From contig OX243817.1 in assembly GCA_945859605.1 (NCBI GenBank), forward strand, positions 23,848,707-23,912,706: a DNA stretch of 64,000 nt. Reading direction: 5' to 3'. The translations under genes and the position numbers were made by a program. Each line of letters starts with the position of its first letter. Positions within the stretch are counted from its first letter, which is position 1. Source of the stretch: Lumbricus rubellus. Lineage: Eukaryota; Annelida; Clitellata; Crassiclitellata; Lumbricidae. Shown one piece after another: positions 55,901 through 63,967 of the stretch. The notes beneath the pieces were generated by a model. The model saw nothing but the letters and a program-made list of their open reading frames with translations, was not told where the DNA came from and did no database searches.

Positions 55901-57912
55901 TTCATGATGTGGAGTGACCAATTTCCGGAGTTATCAATACGGTGAACAATGATAATGTGGAACTTTTGATTGAGAAATTAGTCGATCATGTTGCATTTGA
56001 GGTATATGCTGATTGAAGTGTCAAAGATGGCAACAAAATTGATCACTCAAATAAACTGATTTATTGAAATAAACATTTCAATTAAATATTTTCAGTACAC
56101 TACCAGCCCTAATATTTATCAGTTTCTGATCAATATTGTTTTATATATTAGTATATTACTACATTACATTATAAAAAGTCGATAAAATAAAATAATTCTT
56201 ACAATAGTGAAAAGATGCATAGCTAAATTTATATTTGGCATAAAAAATGTGTTTGTAATAGTTGCAGGCCCACTGTTCACTTTCATCCGCTTTGTCCTGA
56301 AAACTATGAGGAGCTGGTCGTGCACGGAGAATCGGGAGTCCGTCTTATGGTCATTCTCGTTGACGAAGCTTCACGCGCAAAACTACTTCAGTATTTTGCT
56401 TGGATACTTCTTCCTTATTTGAAGTGAGACTTCTTTTCGCAACTTTAGACTTTGATTTCTGGATTTTGCCTGTTTTCTGGTGACCATTTAGCAGTCATTA
56501 AATTGAATAGAAATGTCATGACAACCCTTAAATTTTTTTCTTTAGTCGTGGCTGGGCTGGGAGCGCCTCTAAGTAGTTTCTTGAAGGGGCGCTATATAAA
56601 TTCGAATAATGGATGAACTAACAAATCACTTACTCCCTCATCTCCAACCTCATTTTGTGGTTGCGCTATCTCCACAAGATTTTCGAAAAATTGTTGCAAT
56701 CTGTCGAGCTTCTTTAGTCTCTTGTTTTCAGTTTAGGAAATACTTGGGGCTTTGGTTTCCCAGTCACTTTTGGTCACTAAAGGGTTAATGTATAACTCGT
56801 ACATTTTATCAGTTACTAGCTGTACCCGGCCACGCGTTGCTGTGGCAGAAAAGACCTTCCCTCCTCCTTCCCCTCCCCTCTCCTCCCCCTCCCCTCCCGC
56901 TACCCCTTCCCCCTCCCTCTCCCCACCCTCTTCGTCCCGCTCCCTCCGCTCCTTTCCTCCCTCAGTTATAATGGCACTGCCTCTTTAATGGACCGCGTTC
57001 GCTTCCCGAAGGTGGCTATAATAGAGATCTTACATCGCGGGCTTGCATGGTCTGTACATGGAGATCTATTCAAACTGGCAGCAAAGAAATATTACCCGAT
57101 TAATTCGTTGAAAAATTATCAGGGTCAAAGCCATATAATTATGGTCGCTAATCGCTATGTAAAATCCGAGTGCATTTACATTTAATTCATGTAACACTTT
57201 GTTGCATAATGAATGCAGTCAATACTTATTTGTTTGTTTGTATGTGCACTTGTTATAGCGCGCCCCTTCAAGCTCTCTCACTACTCAGCGGCGCTCCCGA
57301 ATGCAGAGCGGACACTGCATCGGAGTTTCACGCCGAAGCGATGAGCAATTGTTAGTGAAGTACTTGCCCAAGGCCCTTTCGCGGCGAGGTGGATTCGAAC
57401 CTCGAACCTTCCGGCTCAAGGCAACGACGCCACCACTACACCACCGCGCCCCACAATTGATTTTACTTGGGGTTTGCTTGATGTTCAGGTCACAGGCATT
57501 CAAGGTCGCTTTCGTGCAGCTGGAAGAACACCTGCCGTGGTACCGGTCGCTTCTCGAAGCAACCATCGGCCTCTTGGACAGCAGCTCGTCTGACGCAAAG
57601 TACGACCTCGCAAACATCAACATGAGGAACTGCCTCGGTACTGTGCTCGCAATCAACGGACAAAAGAGGTTCTACAACATGTACCACTACAGTACGATGA
57701 AGACGAACGCCAATCCATGGATGCAGGACGATCTGTCGGCCGACGAAAGCGACACCGAACTGAAGTCGGACGCGAAGAAACTGTTTGAGTCGGATCTCGT
57801 TTGCGGTCTCGGTCGGTGGATGAACCGTCTGCGTAATGGGAAGATGAAGAAATATCGTGTTTCGTTTTGGCCTGATATGAAGATTTGTACAACCGAAGAT
57901 ACGAACAAATGA
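44763..57912 (+). CDS. DNAJC16: DnaJ homolog subfamily C member 16 (ERdj8-like), gene span, 14 coding exons
   Basis: DNAJC16 is an ER-membrane J-domain protein (ERdj8); the vertebrate protein is linked to control of autophagosome size. Joining the 14 exons listed separately gives 2382 bp, 793 residues plus stop, close to the vertebrate length of about 780. Domains in order: signal peptide (1-22), J domain (about 25-90) with HPD at 53-55, a glycine run (about 126-135), thioredoxin-like region with CEEC at 173-176, further thioredoxin-fold-like segments (about 257-517), a transmembrane helix at about 544-563, and a soluble C-terminal region. All 13 introns are GT-AG and every phase matches. Start: first ATG, giving a good signal peptide. 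Expression from this gene would be predicted to place the bulk of the protein in the ER lumen. Confidence 0.95.
45090..45246 (-). mobile_element. Diverged reverse copy of the ACTAGCTG repeat (DNAJC16 intron 1)
   Basis: The minus strand opens AACTAGCTGGGGTACC and continues GCCCGGGAATTTTAGG, followed by a pyrimidine-rich stretch, the same order as 17625 and 56815. Confidence 0.5.
45472..45873. mobile_element. Unclassified MITE, 402 bp, ~110-bp inverted ends (DNAJC16 intron 1)
   Basis: Ends GGTTAGTTTCTATAATGG and, reversed, GGTTATTTTCTATAATGG continue as near-identical arms through 'gcagataggtgcagaattag'. Each arm holds two direct copies of 'ctataatggctcggtag'. A perfect 8-bp duplication gaaacaaa flanks it (45464-45471, 45874-45881). 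GG-ends with 8-bp duplication do not fit classical hAT; Merlin-like is possible. Confidence 0.75.
46204..46270 (+). CDS. DNAJC16: DNAJC16 exon 2
   Basis: Residues 52-74: completes Trp and gives HPDKNQDPAANEKFMKINEA. Carries the HPD tripeptide that stimulates Hsp70 ATPase. Ends in phase 0 before GTAAGT. Confidence 0.95.
46301..46363. mobile_element. 63-bp TTAA hairpin (family A), DNAJC16 intron 2
   Basis: Starts CCCTTTAATGCCGGAGGGTG, ends GGTATTAAAGGG. Right flank is TTAA; left flank is GTAA, one base off. The copy at 63601-63663 is nearly identical in the opposite orientation. Confidence 0.82.
46760..46983 (+). CDS. DNAJC16: DNAJC16 exon 3
   Basis: Residues 75-148: end of the J domain (TLSSDEKRSHYDAYG), then a Gly/Phe-rich stretch with FSFGGFTFSFGTG and a run of ten Gly coded by a GGA/GGT repeat (about 46911-46943). 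The donor is GTCTGT, chosen because it alone keeps frame with exon 4. Confidence 0.88.
47045..47273 (-). mobile_element. tRNA-derived SINE, copy 2 (DNAJC16 intron 3)
   Basis: Tail 'tgtttgtatgcgcactggtt' at left; tRNA-like head at right ending 'ccaccactacaccgccgtgc'. The B box is slightly decayed. Confidence 0.8.
47302..47533 (-). mobile_element. tRNA-derived SINE, copy 3 (DNAJC16 intron 3)
   Basis: Tandem neighbour of copy 2 in the same orientation, more diverged ('cacttgttttagtgcccttc'). Confidence 0.75.
47736..47869 (+). CDS. DNAJC16: DNAJC16 exon 4
   Basis: Residues 149-193: KYEGTVVPESRQKPYVIFVY, then SEYCEECSRVENVW, the thioredoxin-like CxxC (C173, C176). Ends in phase 1. Confidence 0.93.
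48402..48589 (+). CDS. DNAJC16: DNAJC16 exon 5
   Basis: Residues 194-256: IGIGTVNYEAEKLLVKKLRV, FPSVVGVVDGRLRWF (the cis-Pro region of a thioredoxin fold) and LREFVRSLFPSDLIAT. Part of this exon is copied at 44115-44177. Confidence 0.94.
48991..49151 (+). CDS. DNAJC16: DNAJC16 exon 6
   Basis: Residues 257-309: VSNATIGGFLDSWEIDNRVR, then RFIAAAFAHRRHVAAGYVNM, start of a second thioredoxin-like unit. The acceptor is gttag before GTGAGT; the donor is GTAGCA. Confidence 0.9.
49310..49360 (+). mobile_element. Truncated SINE core with GAAT tail (DNAJC16 intron 6)
   Basis: Reads 'ggctgggagcgcctctgagt' then 'agttccttgaatgaatgaat'. The middle of the tail is deleted. Confidence 0.65.
49466..49688 (+). 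mobile_element. tRNA-derived SINE, copy 4, best-preserved (DNAJC16 intron 6)
   Basis: Head reads gtgcggtggtgtagtggtgg (A-box-like TGGTGTAGTGG), then GAGGTTCGAATCC (B box GGTTCGAATCC), core 'ttcggcgtgaaat', 'gagcgcctctgagtag' and tail with ACATACATACAAACAA. The two internal RNA polymerase III boxes and A-rich tail define a tRNA-derived SINE. Six copies of this family occur in the window. Confidence 0.88.
49906..49986. repeat. (GAT)n microsatellite
   Basis: About 27 GAT triplets with flanking interrupted copies from 49825. His, Ile and Met frames are artefacts. Confidence 0.95.
50099..50201 (+). CDS. DNAJC16: DNAJC16 exon 7
   Basis: Residues 310-344: LESDWMIANYRVNRTQENML, then IFNEDALNPVNTIM. 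Acceptor 'cttgtttcag'; the donor is GTCAAG, picked to give phase 0 with exon 8. Confidence 0.85.
50685..50838. repeat. 18-bp tandem array, 8-9 copies (DNAJC16 intron 7)
   Basis: Near-perfect repeats of 'gaattttcagattgtcct', 130 to 280 bp before exon 8. Each unit holds TTTTCAG, an acceptor-like sequence. The period is a multiple of three, so frames stay open in both strands. Confidence 0.93.
50968..51098 (+). CDS. DNAJC16: DNAJC16 exon 8
   Basis: Residues 345-387: MPEIGRSDMNDAIDAHKFLD, then YDYCLPQSPLNSRK. The donor GTACGA at 51099 restores the frame LCVILLS in exon 9; the longer open frame running past it to 51312 is intronic. Confidence 0.87.
51415..51480 (+). mobile_element. SINE tail with (GAAT)n end (DNAJC16 intron 8)
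   Basis: Reads 'cttgaagaggtgctatataa' then GAATGAATGAAT. Confidence 0.7.
51522..51746. mobile_element. hAT-type MITE, 225 bp (DNAJC16 intron 8)
   Basis: Ends CAAGGGCGGATCCAGGGG and, reversed, CAGGGGCGGATACAGAAG, with a perfect 8-bp duplication ctatctgt (51514-51521, 51747-51754). It abuts exon 9: only 17 bp separate its right end from the acceptor-exon junction at 51763/51764. Confidence 0.85.
51764..51956 (+). CDS. DNAJC16: DNAJC16 exon 9
   Basis: Residues 388-452: LCVILLSRRIPQHNVYRDSF, REFAKRHTKDRLRFGYVYEE and GAVNDTLLTLK. Third thioredoxin-like unit. Donor GTTAGA. Confidence 0.9.
52138..53007 (+). mobile_element. hAT element remnant (ZBED/FAM200-like), 870 bp (DNAJC16 intron 9)
   Basis: Ends CAGGGGTTTTCAAACTGTGG and, reversed, CAGAGGTTTTCAAAC, with a perfect 8-bp duplication gtctactc (52130-52137, 53008-53015). 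The interior codes pieces of a hAT transposase: MDKFLKNKSDKKSEDFDD (from 52519), MCAQILSNQ, and CESYLVALRIARTRKPHIIA (52854-52914). Stops and deletions make it dead; the catalytic half is absent. Confidence 0.9.
52519..52914 (+). pseudogene. hAT transposase N-terminal remnant
   Basis: MDKFLK start, a basic KKKKIRK stretch, a partial zinc-finger-like MCAQILSNQDS and the SYLVALRIARTRKPH block typical of FAM200/ZBED-type hAT transposases, broken by several stops. Confidence 0.8.
53529..53615 (-). mobile_element. Truncated SINE core (DNAJC16 intron 9)
   Basis: Reads 'attcattcggacatttacat', 'agcgctccttcaggtaaa' and 'actactcagaggcgctcc', the last block partly duplicated. Confidence 0.7.
53674..53868 (+). 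CDS. DNAJC16: DNAJC16 exon 10
   Basis: Residues 453-517: VAILWRKDQKTVHYDLLEHG, then RRKLIQIVDWLLETTDVLPY. Exactly 65 codons, phase 0 on both sides. Confidence 0.9.
53901..54105 (-). mobile_element. tRNA-derived SINE, copy 5 (DNAJC16 intron 10)
   Basis: Tail 'tttgtttgtatgtgcacttg' at left, B box ggattcgaacc near 54055, truncated head. Close to copy 4 in sequence. Confidence 0.82.
54240..54328. repeat. 20-bp tandem repeat, 4 copies
   Basis: Unit 'tatgcatgcaaacaaacaag'. Lies in DNAJC16 intron 10. Confidence 0.9.
54437..54504 (+). CDS. DNAJC16: DNAJC16 exon 11
   Basis: Residues 518-539: NIRIRIFQKIVSWIDRIWDK. Amphipathic stretch just before the membrane helix. Short exon, accepted because phases on both sides agree. 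Confidence 0.82.
54836..55280. other. DNAJC16 intron 11 with short repeats
   Basis: Holds a short (TATG)n at 54834-54862, a SINE-like 'tatttagcgccttaacaaga' piece at 54872-54920 and a (GT)n-like tract at 55230-55280. Confidence 0.6.
55407..55589 (+). CDS. DNAJC16: DNAJC16 exon 12
   Basis: Residues 540-600: transmembrane helix (ILLLTVVTTAILVVIVGMAV, about 544-563), then a Lys- and Thr-rich linker (KKLTTQKTLPPKKTS). Donor GTAAGT. Confidence 0.92.
55803..56111. mobile_element. hAT-type element, 309 bp (DNAJC16 intron 12)
   Basis: Perfect 8-bp duplication atatttat (55795-55802, 56112-56119). The right end, reversed, is TAGGGCTGGTAG, like the element at 21882. The left tip (TATTGCTGCGG) is diverged. 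The interior is rich in CGATTAA motifs. Confidence 0.65.
56268..56423 (+). CDS. DNAJC16: DNAJC16 exon 13
   Basis: Residues 601-652: PTVHFHPLCPENYEELVVHG, then VRLMVILVDEASRAKLLQYF. Matches the 'vLIL' region of the C-terminal domain. The plus-frame ORF at 56207-56422 is a different frame and not real. Confidence 0.9.
56545..56612 (+). mobile_element. SINE core, 3' end (DNAJC16 intron 13)
   Basis: Reads 'gctgggagcgcctctaagta', 'gtttcttgaaggggcgctat' then 'ataaattcg'. Confidence 0.75.
56815..57190 (+). mobile_element. ACTAGCTG repeat, copy 2 (DNAJC16 intron 13)
   Basis: ACTAGCTGTACCCGGCCACG, then gcgttgctgtggcagaaaag, exactly as at 17632, followed by a C/T tract (56860-56965). The right end is not defined. 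Confidence 0.6.
57229..57455 (-). mobile_element. tRNA-derived SINE, copy 6 (DNAJC16 intron 13)
   Basis: Tail 'tgtttgtttgtatgtgcact' at left, head 'ccaccactacaccaccgcgc' at right. It ends only 33 bp before exon 14. Confidence 0.85.
57489..57912 (+). CDS. DNAJC16: DNAJC16 exon 14 (terminal)
   Basis: Residues 653-793: SQAFKVAFVQLEEHLPWYRS, TVLAINGQKRFYNMYHYSTM, an acidic stretch (DDLSADESDTELKS) and WMNRLRNGKMKKYRVSFWPD. The last residues (TEDTNK) and the TGA at 57910-57912 are already in minisatellite sequence. Confidence 0.94.
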
Positions 57913-58095
57913 AGAAATGAAGATATGAACAAATGAAGATACGAACAAATGATGATATGAACAAATGAAGATATGAAGAAATGAAGATATGAAGAAATGA
58001 AGATACGAACAAATGAAGATACGAACAAATGAAGATACGAACAAATGAAGATATGAACAAATGAAGATATGAACAAATGAAGATACGAACAACTG
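57895..58095. repeat. 16-bp minisatellite at the DNAJC16 stop codon
   Basis: About 12 copies of 'gaagatatgaacaaat' and variants. Each unit contains TGA in the same register. The minus-strand Phe/Ser-rich frames over it are artefacts. Confidence 0.93.
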
Positions 58096-58244
58096 GTCAT
58101 TTATTTGTCCTTCCTCAGTTATTGTTTATGGAGTCAGCATAGATGAACTATGAAATAGCTTCTTGCCACCACCACTGAGGCAGTGTTTTAATTCCAGCAT
58201 GTCGCACGAATATTGAGGCTATGCAATACTACGGCGATAAATCA

Positions 58245-58535
58245 AAAGATGTGATTATCCTAAAAAAATGATTTGCTAGAAGGAGTGAGTATCCTCAAAA
58301 GATGTGATTATCCTAAAGAAATGATTTGCTAGAAGGAGTGAGTATCCTAAAAAGATGTGATTATCCTAAAGAAATGATTTGCTAGAAGGAGTGAGTATCC
58401 TCAAAAGATGTGATTATCCTAAAGAAATGATTTGCTAAAAGGAGTGAGTTTCCTCAAAAGTTGTGATTATCCTAAAGAAATGATTTGCTAAAAGAAGTGA
58501 TTATCCTCAAAAGATGTGATTATCCTCAAGTAACG
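58245..58535. repeat. ~53-bp tandem repeat, 5 copies
   Basis: Unit 'gatgtgattatcctaaagaa' followed by 'atgatttgctagaaggagtg' and 'agtatcctcaaaa', drifting in the later copies. Within the likely 3' UTR or just beyond. Confidence 0.92.
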
Positions 58536-59069
58536 TTACTTGATGTTTGTGTAATGTGGTCAGAAAGATTGCAAAATTCTGCTGAATACTCCATACTTGC
58601 AATGCTTATAGGTGAATGGTGTGTGGAAAACACTGGATATGGAATAACCTGAACACAAAATGAATCTCCCCTTTCATTTGAAGATTGAGTGCAAAACTTA
58701 CTTCATTGCATGTGTTCTTCCACATGTAAGAGAACACTGTTGGCAGCTAATGTTAAAAGTTAATTGTTCTTAACGTAGACCTGTAACAATGGTTTCAATT
58801 CCTTATGCATCATGATAGTACAACTCATAAACACTCGAGATTTAAGAGAGAATCATGTTTTACGGTCAGCTTCTAACCTGAGGTTGGCATTTAGACCATG
58901 TAATTGAAAACTTTCTTTTTATCAAGTTCTTAAATGAAGTTAAAGTTACAACAAATCCTTTTTGTATGCACAAAATTGCTGCAAACGTTTTGTTTAAGTC
59001 TAGTCCTTAATTATGGTGACCAACAGTTTTGAGGTCAGAGGACAGCTATCTATTGACTGAACACTTTAA

Positions 59070-59132
59070 CCCTGTACCGACCAAGGGTAAAGGATTTCCC
59101 ATACCATTTACTACACTATGGGTTGTAAAGGG
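59070..59132. mobile_element. 63-bp TTAA hairpin (family A)
   Basis: CCCTGTACCGACCAAGGGTA at left, TGGGTTGTAAAGGG at right, TTAA on both flanks (59066-59069, 59133-59136). Shares 'ggatttcccataccatttac' with 46301 and 63601. Confidence 0.8.
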
Positions 59133-59215
59133 TTAATGATGAGAGCGTAATAAAAGCGATTGGGAACCAATGCAGCTCATCGATAAAGTTATGTTAAAGG
59201 ATGCTGCATCTTTAA

Positions 59216-59275
59216 CCCTTTAACGACCAGCTACATGTTTTCATTGCATTTTAGTACACGCTGGTTGTTAAAGGG
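59216..59275. mobile_element. 60-bp TTAA hairpin (family B)
   Basis: CCCTTTAACGACCAGCTACA at left, GGTTGTTAAAGGG at right, TTAA flanks (59212-59215, 59276-59279). Reverse orientation of the copy at 21758. Confidence 0.85.
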
Positions 59276-60169
59276 TTAAGTGCATTGGCACCCAGCAAGC
59301 ATTGGGTCTTACCTGTACAATTGAATCCGATTTTGTGAAGATGTTATGTAGGCTTTACAGATTTGACATTCTGTACTTCAGGAGATTATGATTCATCTTC
59401 GTCTTTAATTATTTCTATTGTTCTGAGTTATAGCTTTGCTTTTCAGTATCCTGGCTGTTAAGCTTAACTTCTAAAGGTGATCTGTTTGTAACTCTAAATA
59501 ATAATCAGTATGAAATTCCAACGAATGCTCAGACAGTCATTTGATGTAATTATTTTGTAGGGAATTAACAGGCATCTAGTCCCTTTTTACTCAACGCAGC
59601 GCTCGTGAATTAGCCGGTGCCCCGTGCTTGCTTTCTAGAGACGCTTTAGAAATCAGGAGTTTACGATTACGATACGATCTAGTCAGAGTTAAAGTGTGTG
59701 AAATGCCAATCATGTATGTTAATCCTTTTGTTATCGAAAGCTCTGTCAGTTTTCAGTTTTATTAGCTTTCGCTCTGTCAGAAGGGACTTTGTCAATTGTC
59801 TCTTAATAGTCACTGTTAATTGTTAATTTTTCTTTCGTATTGGTTTGGAGTGGAGCAAACACCTGTTTTTACATTTACCATACTCGACCTCTGTGCACTC
59901 TTCAGCTATTGTTTAATGTGACAATGTTCAGTGTTTAACTGTTTATATCAGTATTTAAATCTTTTAATTTAATATTTTGAACTTATTAAAAAAAATCTAG
60001 TCATGCATACATGTATTTCTGTGTCGTAATTTTTACTAATTTACTGGTGTTTTCTTGCTTTTGTTGTGACTTTACTTTTCGGTTTTATGTCATTACGTCC
60101 ACAAGGCCAGTTGACCTAGGTATGTCCACTGATCCAGTTGTTTCTAGGCATCAACATAACTAGACCTGG

Positions 60170-60545
60170 CTATTTTATGGTGTGAGAGAGGCAGTGGGAA
60201 GGAACATACATCAACATCATCAGCATAAAGTTGATGAAAACGACGAAAGGATGTCGGCAGTGGTATTGCACCAGGCCTATAAAATTAATAATATAGAGCA
60301 GTGGTCCCAAAATAGAACAGGAATCCAAAAATATGTGAAAGTACCAAAGAACAGAATTGGTGCATTCCAATTTAAGACGCCATTTAATAAGAGGCTGATC
60401 CACCACCAAGCCTAAAGACCTAGAAAGGAGGTGTATATTAAGGAAAACAGTGAAAAGCTCACAGGCCTCAAATAAAACCATCCACAGCACCATAGAGGTT
60501 AAATAAGAGAGACCAGTAGAATGGTAATAACAAACTTGCATAGGG
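60170..60545 (-). pseudogene. LINE reverse transcriptase remnant
   Basis: On the minus strand SILGPLLYII, then, after a frameshift, YADDVDVC (RT catalytic box) and FPLPLSHH. The arrangement fits an L2/CR1-type RT. Frameshifted and short; dead. Confidence 0.6.
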
Positions 60546-60773
60546 TTTCATAAAAAGAAACACCTGAGAAAAAGGTCACAATATAGCAGAGTTGTTTTCA
60601 AGTGCATCGGAAAAAAACAAAGATAGAAAGAAGCTCGTGTATCAAAATTACTAGGCAAAGTATTCCAAAAGATAAACTAAACCCAGCAAAACTTAAAAGC
60701 TACACTGCGGAAGATCGGACAGAAGAGCAAACAAAGGTGACCAACCCACGGGTAGTTAATAGTTACGCACCAA

Positions 60774-60894
60774 GTAGTACCAGTACCATTTATTAGTTGA
60801 CCTAAAGTACCAGTACCATTTAATAGTTGACCTAAAGTACCAGTACCTTTTATTAGTTGACCTAAAGTACCAGTACCATTTATTAGTCGACCTA
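60774..60894. repeat. 30-bp tandem repeat, 4 copies
   Basis: Unit 'gtaccagtaccatttattag' plus 'ttgacctaaa'. Confidence 0.92.
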
Positions 60895-60954
60895 ATGAAG
60901 TCTTCTAGTGAAGTCAGAATAAACGTGTTCGAGTTACAGCTACAAATCGAGACT

Positions 60955-60960
60955 TTTATT
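60955..60960 (-). terminator. Candidate polyadenylation signal of a minus-strand gene
   Basis: AATAAA on the minus strand (acgaataaaagtctcg). The 3 kb to its right are low in repeats and could be the 3' UTR of a gene that starts beyond the window. Inference only. Confidence 0.3.
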
Positions 60961-63596
60961 CGTTACAGCAATCATTACAGTTTGACAGCAAAACACGATT
61001 GCATGGCATGATGACCAAAACAGAGTTCACGTGTCAATCAGTTGTTATCCTGCAATATTTACTTCAATTTTTCAGCTGTCAGAACCAAATAAATAAACTT
61101 CTATGCACCGTCCAATCATCAACTGTGCCATTTTCCACTAGTATTTTAAACTAGAATTAGAATGTTTATTGCACCAAAACACCGATCCATGCGAAAGGTA
61201 TACCCATCTTTGTTGATCCAGATTAGTTCATCTAGCAGGCGTGTACTGTACATGCATAAAATATTGTATGAAGCGTTGCCAGCTTCCCAAGTTCCTAGTC
61301 CGAAAGTGGTTTGAAATGGAATAGACGTAAATTCACCGTCAATAGTTTGTCAGCCAACCTTTGTCACCAACACAAATACCAGAGGAATGACAGGTGAAAG
61401 GATGACTGAACACAACCAACACAAAGTGACTATAAACACCAGACATCATTACACCTACACTACCCCCTCCCCCAATAAATTTCTTCTTGATCCCAGTCTA
61501 AATCCATGTTAAACAGGCCTTCCTCTCGATGTTAACCTCGGCACATTTTGCAACTTTCAGGACCAGAAACCCGATTTATTCTACGCTGTGAATGCATCCA
61601 AAGATGGAAGGATACCACAATCATGAACATAATATTTAGCAACATAACTAAAACAATAATGTAACACAGTGCAAATATAAGCTGAATAATTTTTCAGTTG
61701 GTTTTACCTCTCATGCATGCACATGCCTATTTTACCTCTCGTCACTTTTACATCAGATTTCAAGACAGATTTTACATAACCATACTCTACTGTTCACTGA
61801 TAATAATAATAATAATAATGGAGGAGGCCAGAAACTTGTTTGTTAGATTACAGAACCAACCAACAATTACACTCGTCAACCTTGTTAATTAGCAACCAAT
61901 CCAACTTCACGTTGCATCACCAGCGTCACGATATCCAACAGACGTTACATAGTTCTAAAGATTTTGTGAGATCTTGCGCACAACGTATCGTCAATCTAAA
62001 TGATCACATTACTTCTGGTTAATGGTTTATGCGACATTCAGACAATGGCCTCAGATGCCCTTTATAATTATAAGCACACCTAGTGTTGTCAAAGATCACA
62101 TTCACAGATGCATCACACATCCCATTCACACCATGTAAAATAAGTGTATTCATAAAACAGTCTGCTAGGAATAACCAAGAAAGAGACATTCTTCATAGAA
62201 GCAAAGAAACACTTGGGAACAATACTTGTGACAGCCATTTGCCATTGATGGTGTAATAATACATGCTAGTAAGTATTCACATATGTGTGAATCAACACTT
62301 CTATAGAGCATCCCTAAGTACCTCCATAAATCAATTCCAATGGTCTCTGTTAAAAGTACTTGGATAAAGTTACAGTATGGTACTAATTAGTAATTACATC
62401 AACAAACGTATCAAGGGTCTACTTTAAATGAGAATACAAATTAACCAAGTGCCAAAGTGTTACTTTTTTTAACTTCTGCTTTAAAATCAGCAAAATGTAG
62501 CCTACTTTTGGTGCATGCTTCTCAATTCCAAGTTAGCGGCAAAACTTTGCCAAAAAACAACAATGCCAAGAATTTCCCAACAAGGGAGTAGAGAAAACAA
62601 TGAAAGAATCATGATTTAGCAACAAGTGCATACTAAAAGCTACTGGGAAATCAATCCCTCTTGTCGCTTAAGGATTAAATCAATCCTCGATAAAATGCTC
62701 TTACAATCAAGGATTAAATTAATCCTCGATTAAATGCTTCAATCAACAAAAGCCAGCCATTTTTCCATGTGCATTTAGTACGTGTCCAGCGCAACCATTG
62801 CTCAGACTGCACAAAGCACTTGTGGAAATTTTAGGGTAAACAACCAGTTATAAATTTCAAATGGAATACATGTCTTTGCAACCTAATCAAAGGCAAACCA
62901 ATTACAATGGTGCTCATCTCATTTCAGATGCAAAGCAAAGTTACAGTCTAGAATAGTCATATATGTATCATGTATGCTCCTAACAATATACATCAGTTAT
63001 GATGGTGTCACATAACAGAACCTGAAAATGAACAATCTACCTAAATTCTGAATGCAATCAAGTTGTAAAAGAAATACTATACACATAATGAAAAATGAGA
63101 AATATTGTTGAATCTTTGAAGAAAGCTAAGACAGGAGTGAAAATTGTTAAATGTCAGAACCCAGGAGTGAAAATACAGCTTAAACCCATGTTTCTTAGTT
63201 TACCTGCATAAATTGATGTCACCTGATCTGAAACTGTGGTTGGTTGTTTAAAGTCCATGCTACAGTTATTACTCTGCTCAGGACGAATGTTTCTAGCCCA
63301 GAAATGCAACAGCACTGGGATCTCAAAAAATTCTGCCAACCACTTTACGGCGACAAATCTTGACTTAGGAGATGGCCGCTGATTTTCATAAACCAGTTAC
63401 AAATTTTAGGACATTCTGATTCAGAGCCTAGCTGTAACACAACAATGGTAACCCAAGACCCTGCATGAACTTGCCAGTAAATGTATCCATTCTTGGAAGA
63501 CACTACACCATCTCCCAGTTTCGGAGCCAGTACCAAAAATAAACACAAATGAGAAAGCTCGTCAAAGAACATTTTAACAAATATCCCAGTTGCTTC
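60961..63596. other. Low-repeat stretch, possible 3' UTR of a convergent gene
   Basis: No long frames, no splice-flanked coding block and few repeats apart from an (AAT)n at 61801-61819. Two short minus-strand frames (63154-63339, 63345-63572) show nothing I recognise. Confidence 0.35.
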
Positions 63597-63600
63597 TTAA

Positions 63601-63663
63601 CCCTTTAATGCCAAGATGGTAGTAAATGGTATGGGAAATCCTATACCCTCCGGCATTAAAGGG
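63601..63663. mobile_element. 63-bp TTAA hairpin (family A)
   Basis: CCCTTTAATGCCAAGATGGT at left, CCGGCATTAAAGGG at right, perfect TTAA flanks (63597-63600, 63664-63667). In reverse it differs from 46301-46363 at only about two positions. Confidence 0.88.
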
Positions 63664-63967
63664 TTAAGCTAGAAGCTAACTGGTCCGTTGTACTGTTTGC
63701 TAAGCACCTCATTTTACACTAATCTAAACACATTTTCTGATTCTGTGGCTTAGTAACTGATGCTATTATTTCCATTCAGCTTTCAAAGGTAAGTTAAAGA
63801 AAAGGAGAAAACAGAGGTTACTAAATTCAGTTTAAACTAAATGGCTCCGGCAATCCAGTGATGTCAAATGGCATCCAAATGCAACCACTTCGTACAGAGT
63901 TGCTGAACACTGGAGAACAAGAGCTTCAATGGTTTCTCATGCACTTTAGTACACACTCACTGTTTAA

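Larger units (their letters stand above)
58540..60160. other. DNAJC16 3' flank
   Basis: No gene seen. Holds two TTAA hairpins and an AATAAA at 59149-59154. Confidence 0.5.
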
